NCBI GenBank assembly: GCA_003818505.1
Contig: RPRI01000045.1
Location: 1 to 33,282 of the forward strand
Direction: 5' to 3'
Length of the DNA stretch: 33,282 nucleotides
Source: Desulfobacteraceae bacterium
Lineage (GTDB): Bacteria; Desulfobacterota; Desulfobacteria; Desulfobacterales; RPRI01
Position numbers and translations under genes: made by a program
Shown here: positions 16,119 to 24,673 of the stretch, one piece after another
Numbering within the stretch: the first letter of the stretch is position 1
How the letters are laid out: each line of letters opens with the position of its first letter
Notes under the pieces: model-generated
Seen by the model: the letters and a program-made list of their open reading frames with translations, nothing else
The model's database searches: none
Told to the model about the DNA's origin: nothing

Positions 16119-16848
16119 GATAGGCCTCCCTGACCAACTGGTTCGTCCTGATTTCTTCGGGCGCGCCCTCAGCGATGATACTGCCGTAATGAAGCACATT
16201 GATTGTATCCGAGATTCTCATGACCATATCCATGTCGTGCTCGACCAGCACGATCGATATTTCCCTGGAAAGACCCTTGATCAGCTCGGAGATATGGTTG
16301 GTTTCCGCGGGCGACATACCGGCCGTGGGCTCATCCAGAAAGAGAATTTTCGGATCTCCTGCCAGGGCGATAGCCACCTCCAGGATCCGCTGGTCGCCGT
16401 AAGACAGGTTTTTGGCGGGTAGACCGGCAAGATCCTGAAGGCCGAGCCGCTCCAGAATCACCCATGCATCGCTTGCCACTTTTTTCAGGCTCATTTTGGT
16501 GGAAAATATTCTTAAAGAGCCGCCGGAGCGGGCCTGTTTGGCGATCCTTACATTTTCAAACACTGTCAGATTGCTAAAGATGCTCGTAATTTGAAAGGTT
16601 CTGCAGATTCCCTTTTTGACCAGTTCATGGGTCGGCTTGTTGGTGATTTCGGCGCCTTGAAAATACACTTTCCCGGAGCTGGCCGGTATTCGGCCGGTAA
16701 TGATGTTGATAAATGTGGTTTTACCAGCGCCATTTGGCCCGATAATGGATCTCAACCCGGTTTTTTCAAATTCTATGCACACGCAATTCGTTGCCATGAC
16801 TCCGCCGAAATGCCGACACAGATTATCGGTGCATAAAAACGCATCCAT
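16102..16848 (-). CDS. livG: LivG-type branched-chain amino acid ABC ATPase
   Basis: The 248-residue ATPase has Walker A GPNGAGKTT, the family segment FQITSIFSNLTVFENV, signature LSYGDQR, Walker B ILFLDEPTAGMSP and LVEHDMDMV. The YGDQR form of the signature and the AGMSP segment are diagnostic of LivG. It starts 9 bp after livM. Confidence 0.94.
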   Translation of the reverse strand: MDAFLCTDNLCRHFGGVMATNCVCIEFEKTGLRSIIGPNGAGKTTFINIITGRIPASSGKVYFQGAEITNKPTHELVKKGICRTFQITSIFSNLTVFENVRIAKQARSGGSLRIFSTKMSLKKVASDAWVILERLGLQDLAGLPAKNLSYGDQRILEVAIALAGDPKILFLDEPTAGMSPAETNHISELIKGLSREISIVLVEHDMDMVMRISDTINVLHYGSIIAEGAPEEIRTNQLVREAYLGKDE

Positions 16849-16857
16849 GATATTGAA

Positions 16858-17853
16858 TTAACTCCTTCGCAGACGTTTGAAAAGGTTGCCGAGGCCGACA
16901 AATCCCGACGGCATGAACAAGACCAGAAAAATCACCACGAGACCGAGGAAGATTTCCCAATGCTCGGTCATGGTGCTGATATAATCCTGAATATAGATGA
17001 AGATGCCCGCCCCGATAATTGGTCCCCAGAGTGTTCCCAAACCGCCTAAAAGAACCATCATCAAGACCCCGGCGCCGGCAAAAGCGCTCATCGTGGTGGG
17101 ACCGATATAGCCCTTGTATAGAATAAAAAGCGCGCCGGATGTTCCGGCAAGAATGCAGGCCAGTACCCATCCGAAAAGCTTGTAGCGTCTGACAGCGATG
17201 CCGACAAACGCAGCGCGTTCCTCATTTTCACGAATGGCTTCCAGCACGGCGCCAAAGGGGGAGCGTATAATTCGGCGGGTCAGGACAAGCGCGATGGCGA
17301 CCACAAACAGGGTCAACAGATACATATGCGTCGGGTTGCCGGCGTTCCCGACGGACCATCCGAAAACCTGAATATCGGGACTAGGCACGCCCATTAGTCC
17401 GTCATCTCCACCGGTGAGGCCATACCACTTCCAGACGATGGTATAAAACATCATCCCGAAGGCTAGTGTCAGCAGGGCAAAGGCGAGCCCGCCTGTGCGC
17501 ACCTGAATCCAGCCGACCGGCAGGGCTATTAACCCCGTGACAACGATGCCGATCAGGCATGCCAGCCAGAGCGATGTGGGTGATACGTGAATCAGAAACA
17601 GTCCCACCACATACGCGCCGATGCCCAGATAGGCATTGTGCATGAAGGAGAGCAGTCCGGTGTATCCCAGCAGCACGTCCAGGCTCATGGCCAGCAGCCC
17701 GTAAATCATGATTTCTGTGATCAAGCTGATATAAAACCGGTTGCTCCACACAAAAGGCAGCAATGAAAGTGAGATGAAAAGCGCCGCCAGGCCGATGAGT
17801 TTAAGGGGCGATAGCGAGGTGCGCTCGTTGGGCATTGAGGGTGAGCCACTCAT
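16858..17853 (-). CDS. livM: LivM-type branched-chain amino acid ABC permease
   Basis: The 331-residue inner-membrane protein has about ten hydrophobic helices. Family landmarks are LGYTGLLSFMHNAYLGIGAY near the N-terminus, the ENEERAAFVGI...YKLFGWVLA coupling loop, and the C-terminal GGLGTLWGPIIGA...YI segment. Its start overlaps the livH stop by one base (TAATG). Confidence 0.94.
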   Translation of the reverse strand: MSGSPSMPNERTSLSPLKLIGLAALFISLSLLPFVWSNRFYISLITEIMIYGLLAMSLDVLLGYTGLLSFMHNAYLGIGAYVVGLFLIHVSPTSLWLACLIGIVVTGLIALPVGWIQVRTGGLAFALLTLAFGMMFYTIVWKWYGLTGGDDGLMGVPSPDIQVFGWSVGNAGNPTHMYLLTLFVVAIALVLTRRIIRSPFGAVLEAIRENEERAAFVGIAVRRYKLFGWVLACILAGTSGALFILYKGYIGPTTMSAFAGAGVLMMVLLGGLGTLWGPIIGAGIFIYIQDYISTMTEHWEIFLGLVVIFLVLFMPSGFVGLGNLFKRLRRS

Positions 17854-18728
17854 TATTCAAATTTTCCTTCTCCGAAAAGTCCGCGGGGCATAAATGCCAG
17901 AATTACCGCCATCAACATGTACACGATCACCATAGCCAGATCCGTTATAAAAAATTCCGCCAGAGTCTGCACGATGCCGATCAAAAGAGCCGCAAACACC
18001 GCGCCGCGCAGGCTGCCCAGGCCGCCGATGACGATTACCACAAAGGAGCTGATCAGCATTTCATGGCCCATGAGCGGGTCAATCGTCGTTAAGGGACCTG
18101 CGATAATGCCGGCAACACCCGCCAGGGAACAGCCTAAAATGAACGCGCCGATATGAACATAATTCATATTGATCCCCAGGCAGGAAACCATTTCCGGAAT
18201 CGTGCTGGCGGCCTTGAGAATCATGCCGATGCGTGTTTTATTCAAAAAAAGCATCAGGCCGATCATGACTGCGGCAGTGGTTGCCAGGGTAGCCAGGCGG
18301 AAGACCGGGTAATGAGTGCCGAAAATCGACAGGGTCTCGCGCATAAAGGCAGGAATAGCGACAAACCGGGGTTCGTTGCCCCAGCTGTACTTGATCAGGC
18401 CGTCTAGAAAAAACATCAGGCCATAGGTCAGAATGAGGGTGTAGATCATCGAGCGCTTTCGCATGGGCGCAATTACGATGCGCTCTATAATAAGCCCCAT
18501 GACGCCAACGATGACCGGCGCGAGCAGCAGGGCAGCAAAAAAGTTGACGCCAAGAGAAACGATCGTATATCCGGTATAGGCGCCGATGGCATACAGCGAA
18601 CCGTGCGCCAGATTCATCACCCGGCTGAGCCCGTAGATGATATTCAGGCCTACGGCCACAATTAAAAAGACGCCGCCCAGAACGAGACTGTTGAGCGTAA
18701 TGTCGACAGCGGTAGCAATTCCACTCAT
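17853..18728 (-). CDS. livH: LivH-type branched-chain amino acid ABC permease
   Basis: The 291-residue membrane protein has LivH landmarks: GGVFLIVAVGLNIIYGLSRVMNLAHGS near the start, LGINMNYVHIGAFILGCSLAGVAG in the middle and VVIGGLGSLRGA...GI towards the end. With LivM it forms the heterodimeric channel. It follows livK after 142 bp that hold a long stem-loop. Confidence 0.94.
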   Translation of the reverse strand: MSGIATAVDITLNSLVLGGVFLIVAVGLNIIYGLSRVMNLAHGSLYAIGAYTGYTIVSLGVNFFAALLLAPVIVGVMGLIIERIVIAPMRKRSMIYTLILTYGLMFFLDGLIKYSWGNEPRFVAIPAFMRETLSIFGTHYPVFRLATLATTAAVMIGLMLFLNKTRIGMILKAASTIPEMVSCLGINMNYVHIGAFILGCSLAGVAGIIAGPLTTIDPLMGHEMLISSFVVIVIGGLGSLRGAVFAALLIGIVQTLAEFFITDLAMVIVYMLMAVILAFMPRGLFGEGKFE

Positions 18729-18793
18729 TTCGATATCTTCTATGTATGTTTTGCCCCGCCGCGCGGGGAATTCGTTGCTGAGGTGTTCAGGCT

Positions 18794-18842
18794 GAAGACT
18801 GAAGGGGAAAGCGATGACATTTACTCTCTTCCTTCAGTCTTC
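18794..18842 (-). repeat. Stem-loop between livK and livH
   Basis: GAAGACTGAAGG (18794-18805) and CCTTCAGTCTTC (18831-18842) are perfect 12-bp complements around a 25-nt loop. CCCCG-CCGCG-CGGGG lies about 35 bp downstream in the minus-strand direction. The position between the binding-protein gene and the permease genes suggests partial termination or stabilisation of livK mRNA, giving more binding protein than membrane components. This role is inferred. Confidence 0.6.
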
Positions 18843-18870
18843 TTTCTATGCTCCTATCCTGTTTGTCTAA

Positions 18871-20061
18871 TCACTCAGGCGGTCCCAGCTCTGCCGCTTT
18901 AAATGTTTTCAGAACTTTCATGGAAACCTTGGCACCGTAAGGATTCTTCGGAGCGGCCACGGTTTCTGTCCAGACTGCGTCATTGCGTGCACAGTTGTCT
19001 TTGGCCGCGATACGCACCGTTCCGTAGGGGCCGTTAAAACTGATGCCTTTGAGCGCCGCAGAGATGGCCTTGGCATCCGTGCTGCCAGCCTTATCAATAG
19101 CGTTAAACAGGTTCATGGCGCCCACATAGCTGTGAACCGCCGCATCGGAGGGGATCGTCTTATATTTGTCGAAGAAAGCTTTTTCCCATTTGTCCGAGAT
19201 GGGAGTGTTGACATCCCAGGACCAGTCAGATGCGCCGTAAATGCCGTAGCAGGCCTCTCCTCCGGCTTCCAGTTCAAGGGGCCCCGGCGCCGCCGCTGAA
19301 ACAAGTTTCATGCCTTTGGCCTGAAGTCCGAAATCAGACGCCTGTTTGGCAAAGATGGGAATGACGTTGGTGATGAATGCCATGTAGACGGCGTCGGCGC
19401 CGGAAGCCTTGATTTTGCTGATATAGGAAGACCAGTCTTTTGTTGAAGTAGGCGCCTTGTCATAAGCCTCGTTGTAGATCTTGATGCCTTTTTGCTTGGC
19501 AAGGGCAATAAAGCGGTCTCCTGCGTCATGGCCCCAGGCATAGTCATGAACAATGACATAATAGGTACGATTTTTAAGCTCCGGGTTGGACAGGATGCCC
19601 TGCACGTTTCCGATAGCGGTTTGATCATTTGCCAGCTGGCCGCTTCTGAAGACCAGCGGGTTGAGGTTATAAAACTCGGTCGTCATAACATGGGTGGTAA
19701 CAAAGGGAACTTTGAGTTTGTCAATATTTTCCGCAATGGCAAGCCCCACACCACTTGAAAAAACACCGATCAACGCAATGCAGCCGTCTTTGTAAACCAG
19801 TTTTTCAGCCTTTGTCACCCCAACTGGCGGCTTCAACTGGGTATCCTCTACCAGCAGTTCGATCGGCCGGCCCAATATCTTGCCTTTTTCCTCGGCCGCC
19901 ATTTCCATGCCATACTTCATTTCCAAACCACCCTGCGCAACAATACCGGTCAGCGGAACCAGCACACCGATTTTTACCGGCTCGATCGCTGCAGCAGGCT
20001 GAGCCATGATCATCAAAACCGAAAAAAACAGACTAATCGCTACTACCAATAGCTTCTTCAT
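18871..20061 (-). CDS. livK: LivK-type periplasmic amino-acid/amide-binding protein
   Basis: The 396-residue protein begins with a signal peptide (MKKLLVV... ending PAAA before IEPVKIGVLVPLTG). It has the type-I periplasmic-binding fold of the Leu/Ile/Val group (Peripla_BP_6). LGRPIELLVEDTQLKP, CIALIGVFSSGVGLAIAENI and the late NLFNAIDKAGSTDAKAISAALKG segment are typical. Such proteins bind amino acids, amides, urea or aromatic acids, so 'branched-chain' is a family label and not a substrate call. It heads the operon livK-H-M-G-F plus a corrinoid-type methyltransferase. A GGGGG-type ribosome-binding site precedes the ATG. CTGGCGCGCCAG (20130-20141) in its upstream region is a perfect dyad and a candidate operator. 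Confidence 0.92.
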   Translation of the reverse strand: MKKLLVVAISLFFSVLMIMAQPAAAIEPVKIGVLVPLTGIVAQGGLEMKYGMEMAAEEKGKILGRPIELLVEDTQLKPPVGVTKAEKLVYKDGCIALIGVFSSGVGLAIAENIDKLKVPFVTTHVMTTEFYNLNPLVFRSGQLANDQTAIGNVQGILSNPELKNRTYYVIVHDYAWGHDAGDRFIALAKQKGIKIYNEAYDKAPTSTKDWSSYISKIKASGADAVYMAFITNVIPIFAKQASDFGLQAKGMKLVSAAAPGPLELEAGGEACYGIYGASDWSWDVNTPISDKWEKAFFDKYKTIPSDAAVHSYVGAMNLFNAIDKAGSTDAKAISAALKGISFNGPYGTVRIAAKDNCARNDAVWTETVAAPKNPYGAKVSMKVLKTFKAAELGPPE

Positions 20062-20129
20062 CTACGCCCCCTTTTCTCTTTTAAAAGATGTTTGGATGTA
20101 TGAATGTTATTGACGCACACAAGGTAAAA

Positions 20130-20141
20130 CTGGCGCGCCAG
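20130..20141. promoter_or_regulatory. 12-bp palindrome upstream of livK
   Basis: CTGGCGCGCCAG is a perfect dyad about 70 bp before the livK ATG, in an AT-rich context. It may be an operator, but there is no second copy in the window to support it. Confidence 0.3.
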
Positions 20142-20248
20142 GATAGTAATCGACTTGAAGTGTTTCATTGGCATTAAATGCCGCTTTAAAATATTTTCTT
20201 TATCTGTCGTCTAAGCCGTCATAAAAGAATAATCATACAACGGCATAT

Positions 20249-20299
20249 GGAGCCGTAACGAAATAGTGAAAAAAGTTATGGTTATTTTGTAACGGCTCC
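20249..20299 (-). terminator. Stem-loop at the end of the iron-sulfur gene
   Basis: GGAGCCGT (20249-20256) and ACGGCTCC (20292-20299) are perfect complements. Partial pairing continues inwards (AACGAAATA against TTATTTTGT). On the minus strand it begins at the stop codon of the Fe-S gene. No long T-run follows, so it is either a weak terminator or a 3'-end stabiliser. Confidence 0.4.
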
Positions 20300-21615
20300 T
20301 AATCCGGCAATGCCATGTCAATGAGTTCAACCAGGTCATAAAGTTTCATCGGGCTTTTTATACGTTTCGCACCTTCGTTAAGGTTGAAATGGCAGAAGGG
20401 GCAGATGGAAATCATGTGCTCAGCCCCGGTACTCATACCTTCCTCGATTCTGAGTCCGGCATTTTTTGATGCCCAGTCTCCATAACCGGTCATAACGCCG
20501 CCGCCGCCGCCGCAGCAATAAGAATTGCTCCGGATTCGGTCCATTTCCCTGAAATCGATGCCGGGAAGCGCCTTGAGCATTTCACGCGGAATGTCATACA
20601 GACAATGCTCTTCATTCTTACCAAGATAAGAGCCGATCCACTGCTGGGATCCGTCTTTATCAATTTTATACTCGATCAGATGTCTGCCGGTATGGCATGG
20701 ATCATGATAAGTGACCTTCCATGGAACTTCTCTGGTGAATTTCATCTTTCCTTCTTTAAACAGACTATAGAGAAAGTCAGTCGTATGAATTACCTGGATA
20801 CCGCCAAGAAGCGTCTCGTATTCGTCCGAAAGACTGTAGTCCTTTTTAATCGCTCTGAAGCACCCTGCGCATGAAGTGATAATGGTTTTAACTCCGTGAT
20901 TATCGTGGAGGTCCTTGAAAGTTTTCATGTTGGTTTCCGCAACACGTTTGAATTCATCCACATCTCCAAGCCTCATCGCCGTGGAGCCGCAGCAGATTTC
21001 ATTTTCTCCGAGGATACCAAAATCCAGACCAAGCTTCTGAAAGATGGAAGCGGTTGCCACGGGAAGATTTCTGACAGGAAGATTGAAAGCGCCGGTGCAC
21101 CCGACATAGTAAAGAATCGGCGCATCTTTCTTCATGATATCTTTGATGGGTTTCCCGGCCTTCTTAAACGGGCGGGTCCAGTCGGTTCTCACCCTGCGAG
21201 GCCCTTGGTAGGGGTTATTGTAGCTCCGCATGGACTGGGCAATGACTTTCTGTGTCGGCATGGGTCCCACGCCGTCATTTACAGCTTTTCGCCGCATCGA
21301 TTCGATGATCTCGGGAATAAACGGCTTATGATCGAGTTCGCATTGATTCTGACAACCTCCACATACCGTACATTTATAAATCGCATCCAGAAAATCATCA
21401 TTCCATTCCAGCTCTCCGTCAAGAATTCCTCTGGCAAAGGCGATCTTGCCTTTGGATGCCATGTTTCCGTCAAAGCCAAATTCAACCCCTGCAGGACAGA
21501 TTTCTCCAAATGTAGGAGGAGGACCGAATTCGTAAGTACCCTTACAGTTGCCGCACGCCGTACACTTCCAAACAATGTTTTCCAATTCTTCAAGAGTTGG
21601 TATATCCCACTTCAT
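20299..21615 (-). CDS. HdrD/GlcF-like iron-sulfur protein with two CCG domains
   Basis: The 438-residue protein has an N-terminal ferredoxin-like region with CTACGNC plus a distant CPAG, and a second cluster CTVCGGCQNQC. It then has two complete CCG (cysteine-rich) domains: GCTGAF...ICCGST...SCAGCF, and DPCHTGR...YCCGGGG...ICPFC. The first cluster is atypical, because its fourth Cys is displaced by about 17 residues. CCG domains can hold noncubane clusters, as in heterodisulfide reductase. The gene follows the FAD oxidase by about 50 bp, so the pair resembles GlcD/GlcF or a D-lactate dehydrogenase in which electrons leave FAD through this subunit. GGAGG precedes the ATG. It is a clear paralogue of the HdrD-like protein at 30536-31990. 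Confidence 0.88.
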   Translation of the reverse strand: MKWDIPTLEELENIVWKCTACGNCKGTYEFGPPPTFGEICPAGVEFGFDGNMASKGKIAFARGILDGELEWNDDFLDAIYKCTVCGGCQNQCELDHKPFIPEIIESMRRKAVNDGVGPMPTQKVIAQSMRSYNNPYQGPRRVRTDWTRPFKKAGKPIKDIMKKDAPILYYVGCTGAFNLPVRNLPVATASIFQKLGLDFGILGENEICCGSTAMRLGDVDEFKRVAETNMKTFKDLHDNHGVKTIITSCAGCFRAIKKDYSLSDEYETLLGGIQVIHTTDFLYSLFKEGKMKFTREVPWKVTYHDPCHTGRHLIEYKIDKDGSQQWIGSYLGKNEEHCLYDIPREMLKALPGIDFREMDRIRSNSYCCGGGGGVMTGYGDWASKNAGLRIEEGMSTGAEHMISICPFCHFNLNEGAKRIKSPMKLYDLVELIDMALPD

Positions 21616-21666
21616 AACACCTCCGTAAATATAAGCCTGTTCCTATTGTTTAAATAAATTGTGCCT

Positions 21667-23112
21667 TTACAATGCAAGTTTTCCTGTATTCATAATATCG
21701 TTAGGATCCAGCATGTTTTTTACCTGTTTTAAAAGGGAAATATACCCGGGATGAGCTCGCTTATTTATTTCCAGCGCAAAATCCACCGGTGGTTTGTAAG
21801 GAATTCCGCCGTTATTCAGGTCAACTTTCAGGCACTCGACAATAGCCTGTCTGGCATTTTCTACAGCAATTGGGTCTTGTTTGGGAAATGGGATCATGGC
21901 CCGAAGCATTCCATAGTGGACACCTCGGTAATTGGTCACGCGAACAGAGGGGGAAAGATTACGGGCAACAAGAATTTTTTTCCACGCATCATAAACCGGC
22001 TCCCACTTATTGAGGGGTGTAAAGGTTCCAGGCCAAGAAATACCACCACCCGCCTGTTTTGTATAGTTTTTGGTTGACCCCACGATCTGACTAGGCAATT
22101 GAGTCCTTGCCTTCAGGGCTTCTGCGGGATACTGGGTCTCCTTGAGGGAACTGCCTTTCTTTATCTCCTCATCAAAGGCCATTCTCCAGATCTCTTCCCG
22201 GGCCTCTTTTTCTTTCTCGGTCCAAGAAAAAGTCGTTGCAAATGACACCCATTCCGGAACACCGTCCGGTTTCGGTTTATATGGATAGGGAATGGGTACC
22301 TGAGAAAGCCACCAGGATACACCTGTCAAGTCATCGCAAATTTCGTAATTACCCAGCGTACGAAGGTAAGATGCCATATCTCCAATTTTTTCTGTAGATG
22401 CAGTAAAAACTTTTAGAATCGGAGGAATGGGATGGACCCTGACGCCAATCTTGGTTATGATCCCGGTTGTTCCCAGCCATCCTGTAAACAGACCATCAAC
22501 GCGGGGCAAAGGAAGGCAGCTGTGCCATGCATCCTCCTGGATCGCACATGAGCCGACCCTGACCAGTTCTCCAGAGGGTAACACGACTTCCATGCTGGTG
22601 ATTTCTTCACTGTTCAAACCATACCGCCCGCTCATCCCACCGATACCGTGGCAAATGGCATTGGAAGAGACCGAGCCCGATGGTGGTCCAACCGGCCAGC
22701 TCCATCTCAGTCCGTGTTTATAAAGAGCGCTGGCGAATTTGGCATGTGAAACTCCGGGTTCGATGATTGCATAATGAGACTCTGCATCAATCCGGATGAT
22801 CTGGTTCATTCGTTTGAGATCCAGAAGAATACCACCGTTCTCCGGGATGCAGAGCCCGCCTATATTGGTGCCGGCCGTGAAAGGAGTTACCGATATTTTC
22901 TTCTGGCTGGCAAATTTCATAATTTGCTGAACCTGCCCAACGGTCGTCGGCATCACAACATAATCAGGATTTTTACGCTTTACAAAAGACAAGTCATAGG
23001 AATAGGCGTAACGGATGTGCTTCAAGTCCGTAGCGTTTTTTTCGCCGACAATTTCACATAGCTTTTTTGTGATTTGTGGATCAACTTTTGACTCTTTTGG
23101 TTTTTCGGTCAT
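21667..23112 (-). CDS. FAD-binding (GlcD/VAO-type) oxidoreductase
   Basis: The 481-residue protein is of the PCMH/VAO flavoprotein family. PFTAGTNIGGL...GGILLDLKRMN holds the FAD-pyrophosphate motif, WLGTTGIITKIGVRVHP the second FAD region, and DPNDIMNTGKL the typical C-terminus. Relatives oxidise 2-hydroxy acids or 4-alkylphenols. The Trp-, Pro- and Tyr-rich middle (about 250-300) is unlike standard glycolate oxidase GlcD, so the substrate is open. A perfect AGGAGG precedes the ATG. It is downstream of the GntR regulator and immediately upstream of the CCG protein, its likely electron acceptor. Confidence 0.87.
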   Translation of the reverse strand: MTEKPKESKVDPQITKKLCEIVGEKNATDLKHIRYAYSYDLSFVKRKNPDYVVMPTTVGQVQQIMKFASQKKISVTPFTAGTNIGGLCIPENGGILLDLKRMNQIIRIDAESHYAIIEPGVSHAKFASALYKHGLRWSWPVGPPSGSVSSNAICHGIGGMSGRYGLNSEEITSMEVVLPSGELVRVGSCAIQEDAWHSCLPLPRVDGLFTGWLGTTGIITKIGVRVHPIPPILKVFTASTEKIGDMASYLRTLGNYEICDDLTGVSWWLSQVPIPYPYKPKPDGVPEWVSFATTFSWTEKEKEAREEIWRMAFDEEIKKGSSLKETQYPAEALKARTQLPSQIVGSTKNYTKQAGGGISWPGTFTPLNKWEPVYDAWKKILVARNLSPSVRVTNYRGVHYGMLRAMIPFPKQDPIAVENARQAIVECLKVDLNNGGIPYKPPVDFALEINKRAHPGYISLLKQVKNMLDPNDIMNTGKLAL

Positions 23113-23277
23113 TTAATTCCTCCTGATAGTTATTTTAGGCAATTAAACAGCCTGATCTCCAAGCAGCAATCGGATAAGCGCATTCAGATTTTTTGAAAAA
23201 ACAACCCGAGGTATAAGCTGTGTCTTACTATTCTGAAAATTTTTTCGAGGTGAGTTTTTCCAAAAATATAATAATTA

Positions 23278-24045
23278 TCAACTACCCGTATCCGGTTTTA
23301 AAATGCCTGTTTCCGTTAAAACCATATCTCCGTTTTTACAGGCCAGCATCCCCTTTTCAACCTCGATGATATGCTGAAGCATTTCTTTACTGGCCTTCTC
23401 TGGATCACGTTCACACAAGGCTTCAACTATTTTCTTATGGCCATCACAGACCATCATCAAAAAGTCGTGGTTCATTTGCAACATGCGTTTAACATTTATC
23501 AAGGCAGTCTGGACAGTTTCAACAATGAGACTAATGACAGTGTTCTCAGTAATATCAGCAAGCTTTTTATGAAAAGCGCAGTCAAGATCACTCATGAAAT
23601 TTTCACCATCCACCTCTTTTTCCATCTCTAAAATATTGCTTTTCAGATAATCGATATCATTGTCCTTGATTTTTAAAGCGCATATCTTAACAACTTCCGG
23701 TTCAATAAAGGTTCGAATCTGGGTATATTCGCGGATACTGGGATTTTGAAAGAAAAAATAATTTACAAGCCCGTCTTTTATCGTTTTCAGATCGACTTCC
23801 CTGACAAATGCGCCACCGGACATACCTTGCTTTATTTCCAGCAGCCCGTAAGCTTCCAGCACACGGTATGCTTCCCTGAGAGACGACTTGCTTACACCAA
23901 ATTTCATGGCAAGGTCTTTTTCAGACGGGAGTCGGTCTCCAATTTTTAATTCTCCACTCAAAATGGCGCCGCGTATCTGATGAACAATATTTTCTGACAT
24001 CCTGTTAGATTTTACAGTATCAAAAATATCTTTCATATCGTGCAT
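23278..24045 (-). CDS. GntR-family (FadR/FCD) transcriptional regulator
   Basis: The 255-residue protein has an N-terminal winged helix-turn-helix (GDRLPSEKDLAMKFGVSKSSLREAYRVLE) and an all-helical FCD ligand domain with the metal-type residues DCAFH and DGHKKIVEAL. Such regulators bind carboxylic acids or similar effectors and usually repress. The ORF track start at 24066 is a GTG without a ribosome-binding site; the ATG at 24045 is preferred, with ATG 24036 as another possibility. The gene is divergent from the AOR-like operon and codirectional with the FAD oxidase and CCG genes. Regulation of both flanking units is likely. Confidence 0.9.
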   Translation of the reverse strand: MHDMKDIFDTVKSNRMSENIVHQIRGAILSGELKIGDRLPSEKDLAMKFGVSKSSLREAYRVLEAYGLLEIKQGMSGGAFVREVDLKTIKDGLVNYFFFQNPSIREYTQIRTFIEPEVVKICALKIKDNDIDYLKSNILEMEKEVDGENFMSDLDCAFHKKLADITENTVISLIVETVQTALINVKRMLQMNHDFLMMVCDGHKKIVEALCERDPEKASKEMLQHIIEVEKGMLACKNGDMVLTETGILKPDTGS

Positions 24046-24122
24046 CTTTCGTGCATCATCCCCCACAATTTTAAATTATCGATTTGGTTTCAGTGAATTG
24101 GGTTCAATAAATCACATATATT

Positions 24123-24136
24123 TTGACCCGAGTCAA
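24123..24136. promoter_or_regulatory. Putative GntR operator between divergent transcription units
   Basis: TTGAC-CCGA-GTCAA is a perfect inverted repeat in the 256-bp AT-rich divergent region. On the minus strand the outer half (TTGACT) could be the -35 box of the regulator gene, so binding would give autorepression. On the plus strand a TTGACT (24182-24187) and GATAAT (24203-24208) with a 15-nt spacer form a weak promoter candidate for the operon starting at 24302. Confidence 0.45.
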
Positions 24137-24301
24137 GAAATATTTTAATATTTTAAATATCAGATGTTTCAAAATATATCATTGACTTTTGTTTTTGCCT
24201 TGGATAATGGAGAATCGAGTTATTATTCTTAATGGGAGCTTTATTCGTTTATAAAAAGCTTATAATCAGAATTAAATTAAATGGTTAAGTGAGGTAGTTA
24301 A

Positions 24302-24658
24302 ATGGGAATTAAAATTGATGCACTAAAATGTATAAATTGCATGGCCTGTGAAATGGCTTGCAGTTACCATAGAGACGATGGCTTTGCCTTTCTCTCCGCC
24401 TGTATTGTAGCGTATCGAGCTAGGGAAAAGCGGGATTACTTTGGTATTCTTCTTAAAGAAGAGGAATTTCTTAAGGTTGCCCGCCCGGAAGGACTTGAGG
24501 TTAATAGAATTGGGGAAGCGGCAGACCCGAACAAGGAAGCAGATGCTTCAGCCAAGCCCATGCTCCTGAGGGAAGGATGTGACCTTTGTGAAGATATGGA
24601 TGATTACGGGCCGATGTGCATAGTAATTTGTCCTGTAGATGCGATTACCCTTGAATAA
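24302..24658 (+). CDS. Ferredoxin-like [4Fe-4S] protein (HycB/AOR-partner type)
   Basis: The 118-residue protein has an N-terminal CINCMACEMAC motif (Cx2Cx2Cx3C with one extra Cys) and a second cluster region with CDLC and a later CIVICP. The two are joined by about 70 residues. It resembles the small iron-sulfur electron-transfer subunits encoded before tungsten aldehyde oxidoreductases. GAGG precedes the ATG. It is the first gene of the eight-gene operon, 15 bp before the AOR-like gene, and is probably its electron partner. Confidence 0.85.
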   Translation: MGIKIDALKCINCMACEMACSYHRDDGFAFLSACIVAYRAREKRDYFGILLKEEEFLKVARPEGLEVNRIGEAADPNKEADASAKPMLLREGCDLCEDMDDYGPMCIVICPVDAITLE

Positions 24659-24673
24659 ATAAGGAAAACTAAT

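Noticed and set aside
14083-24169. Shared 11-mer AAACATCTGAT at 14083-14093 and (complement) 24159-24169 as a common operator
   Set aside because: Many chance 11-mer matches are expected in 33 kb, and only the first copy is a dyad.
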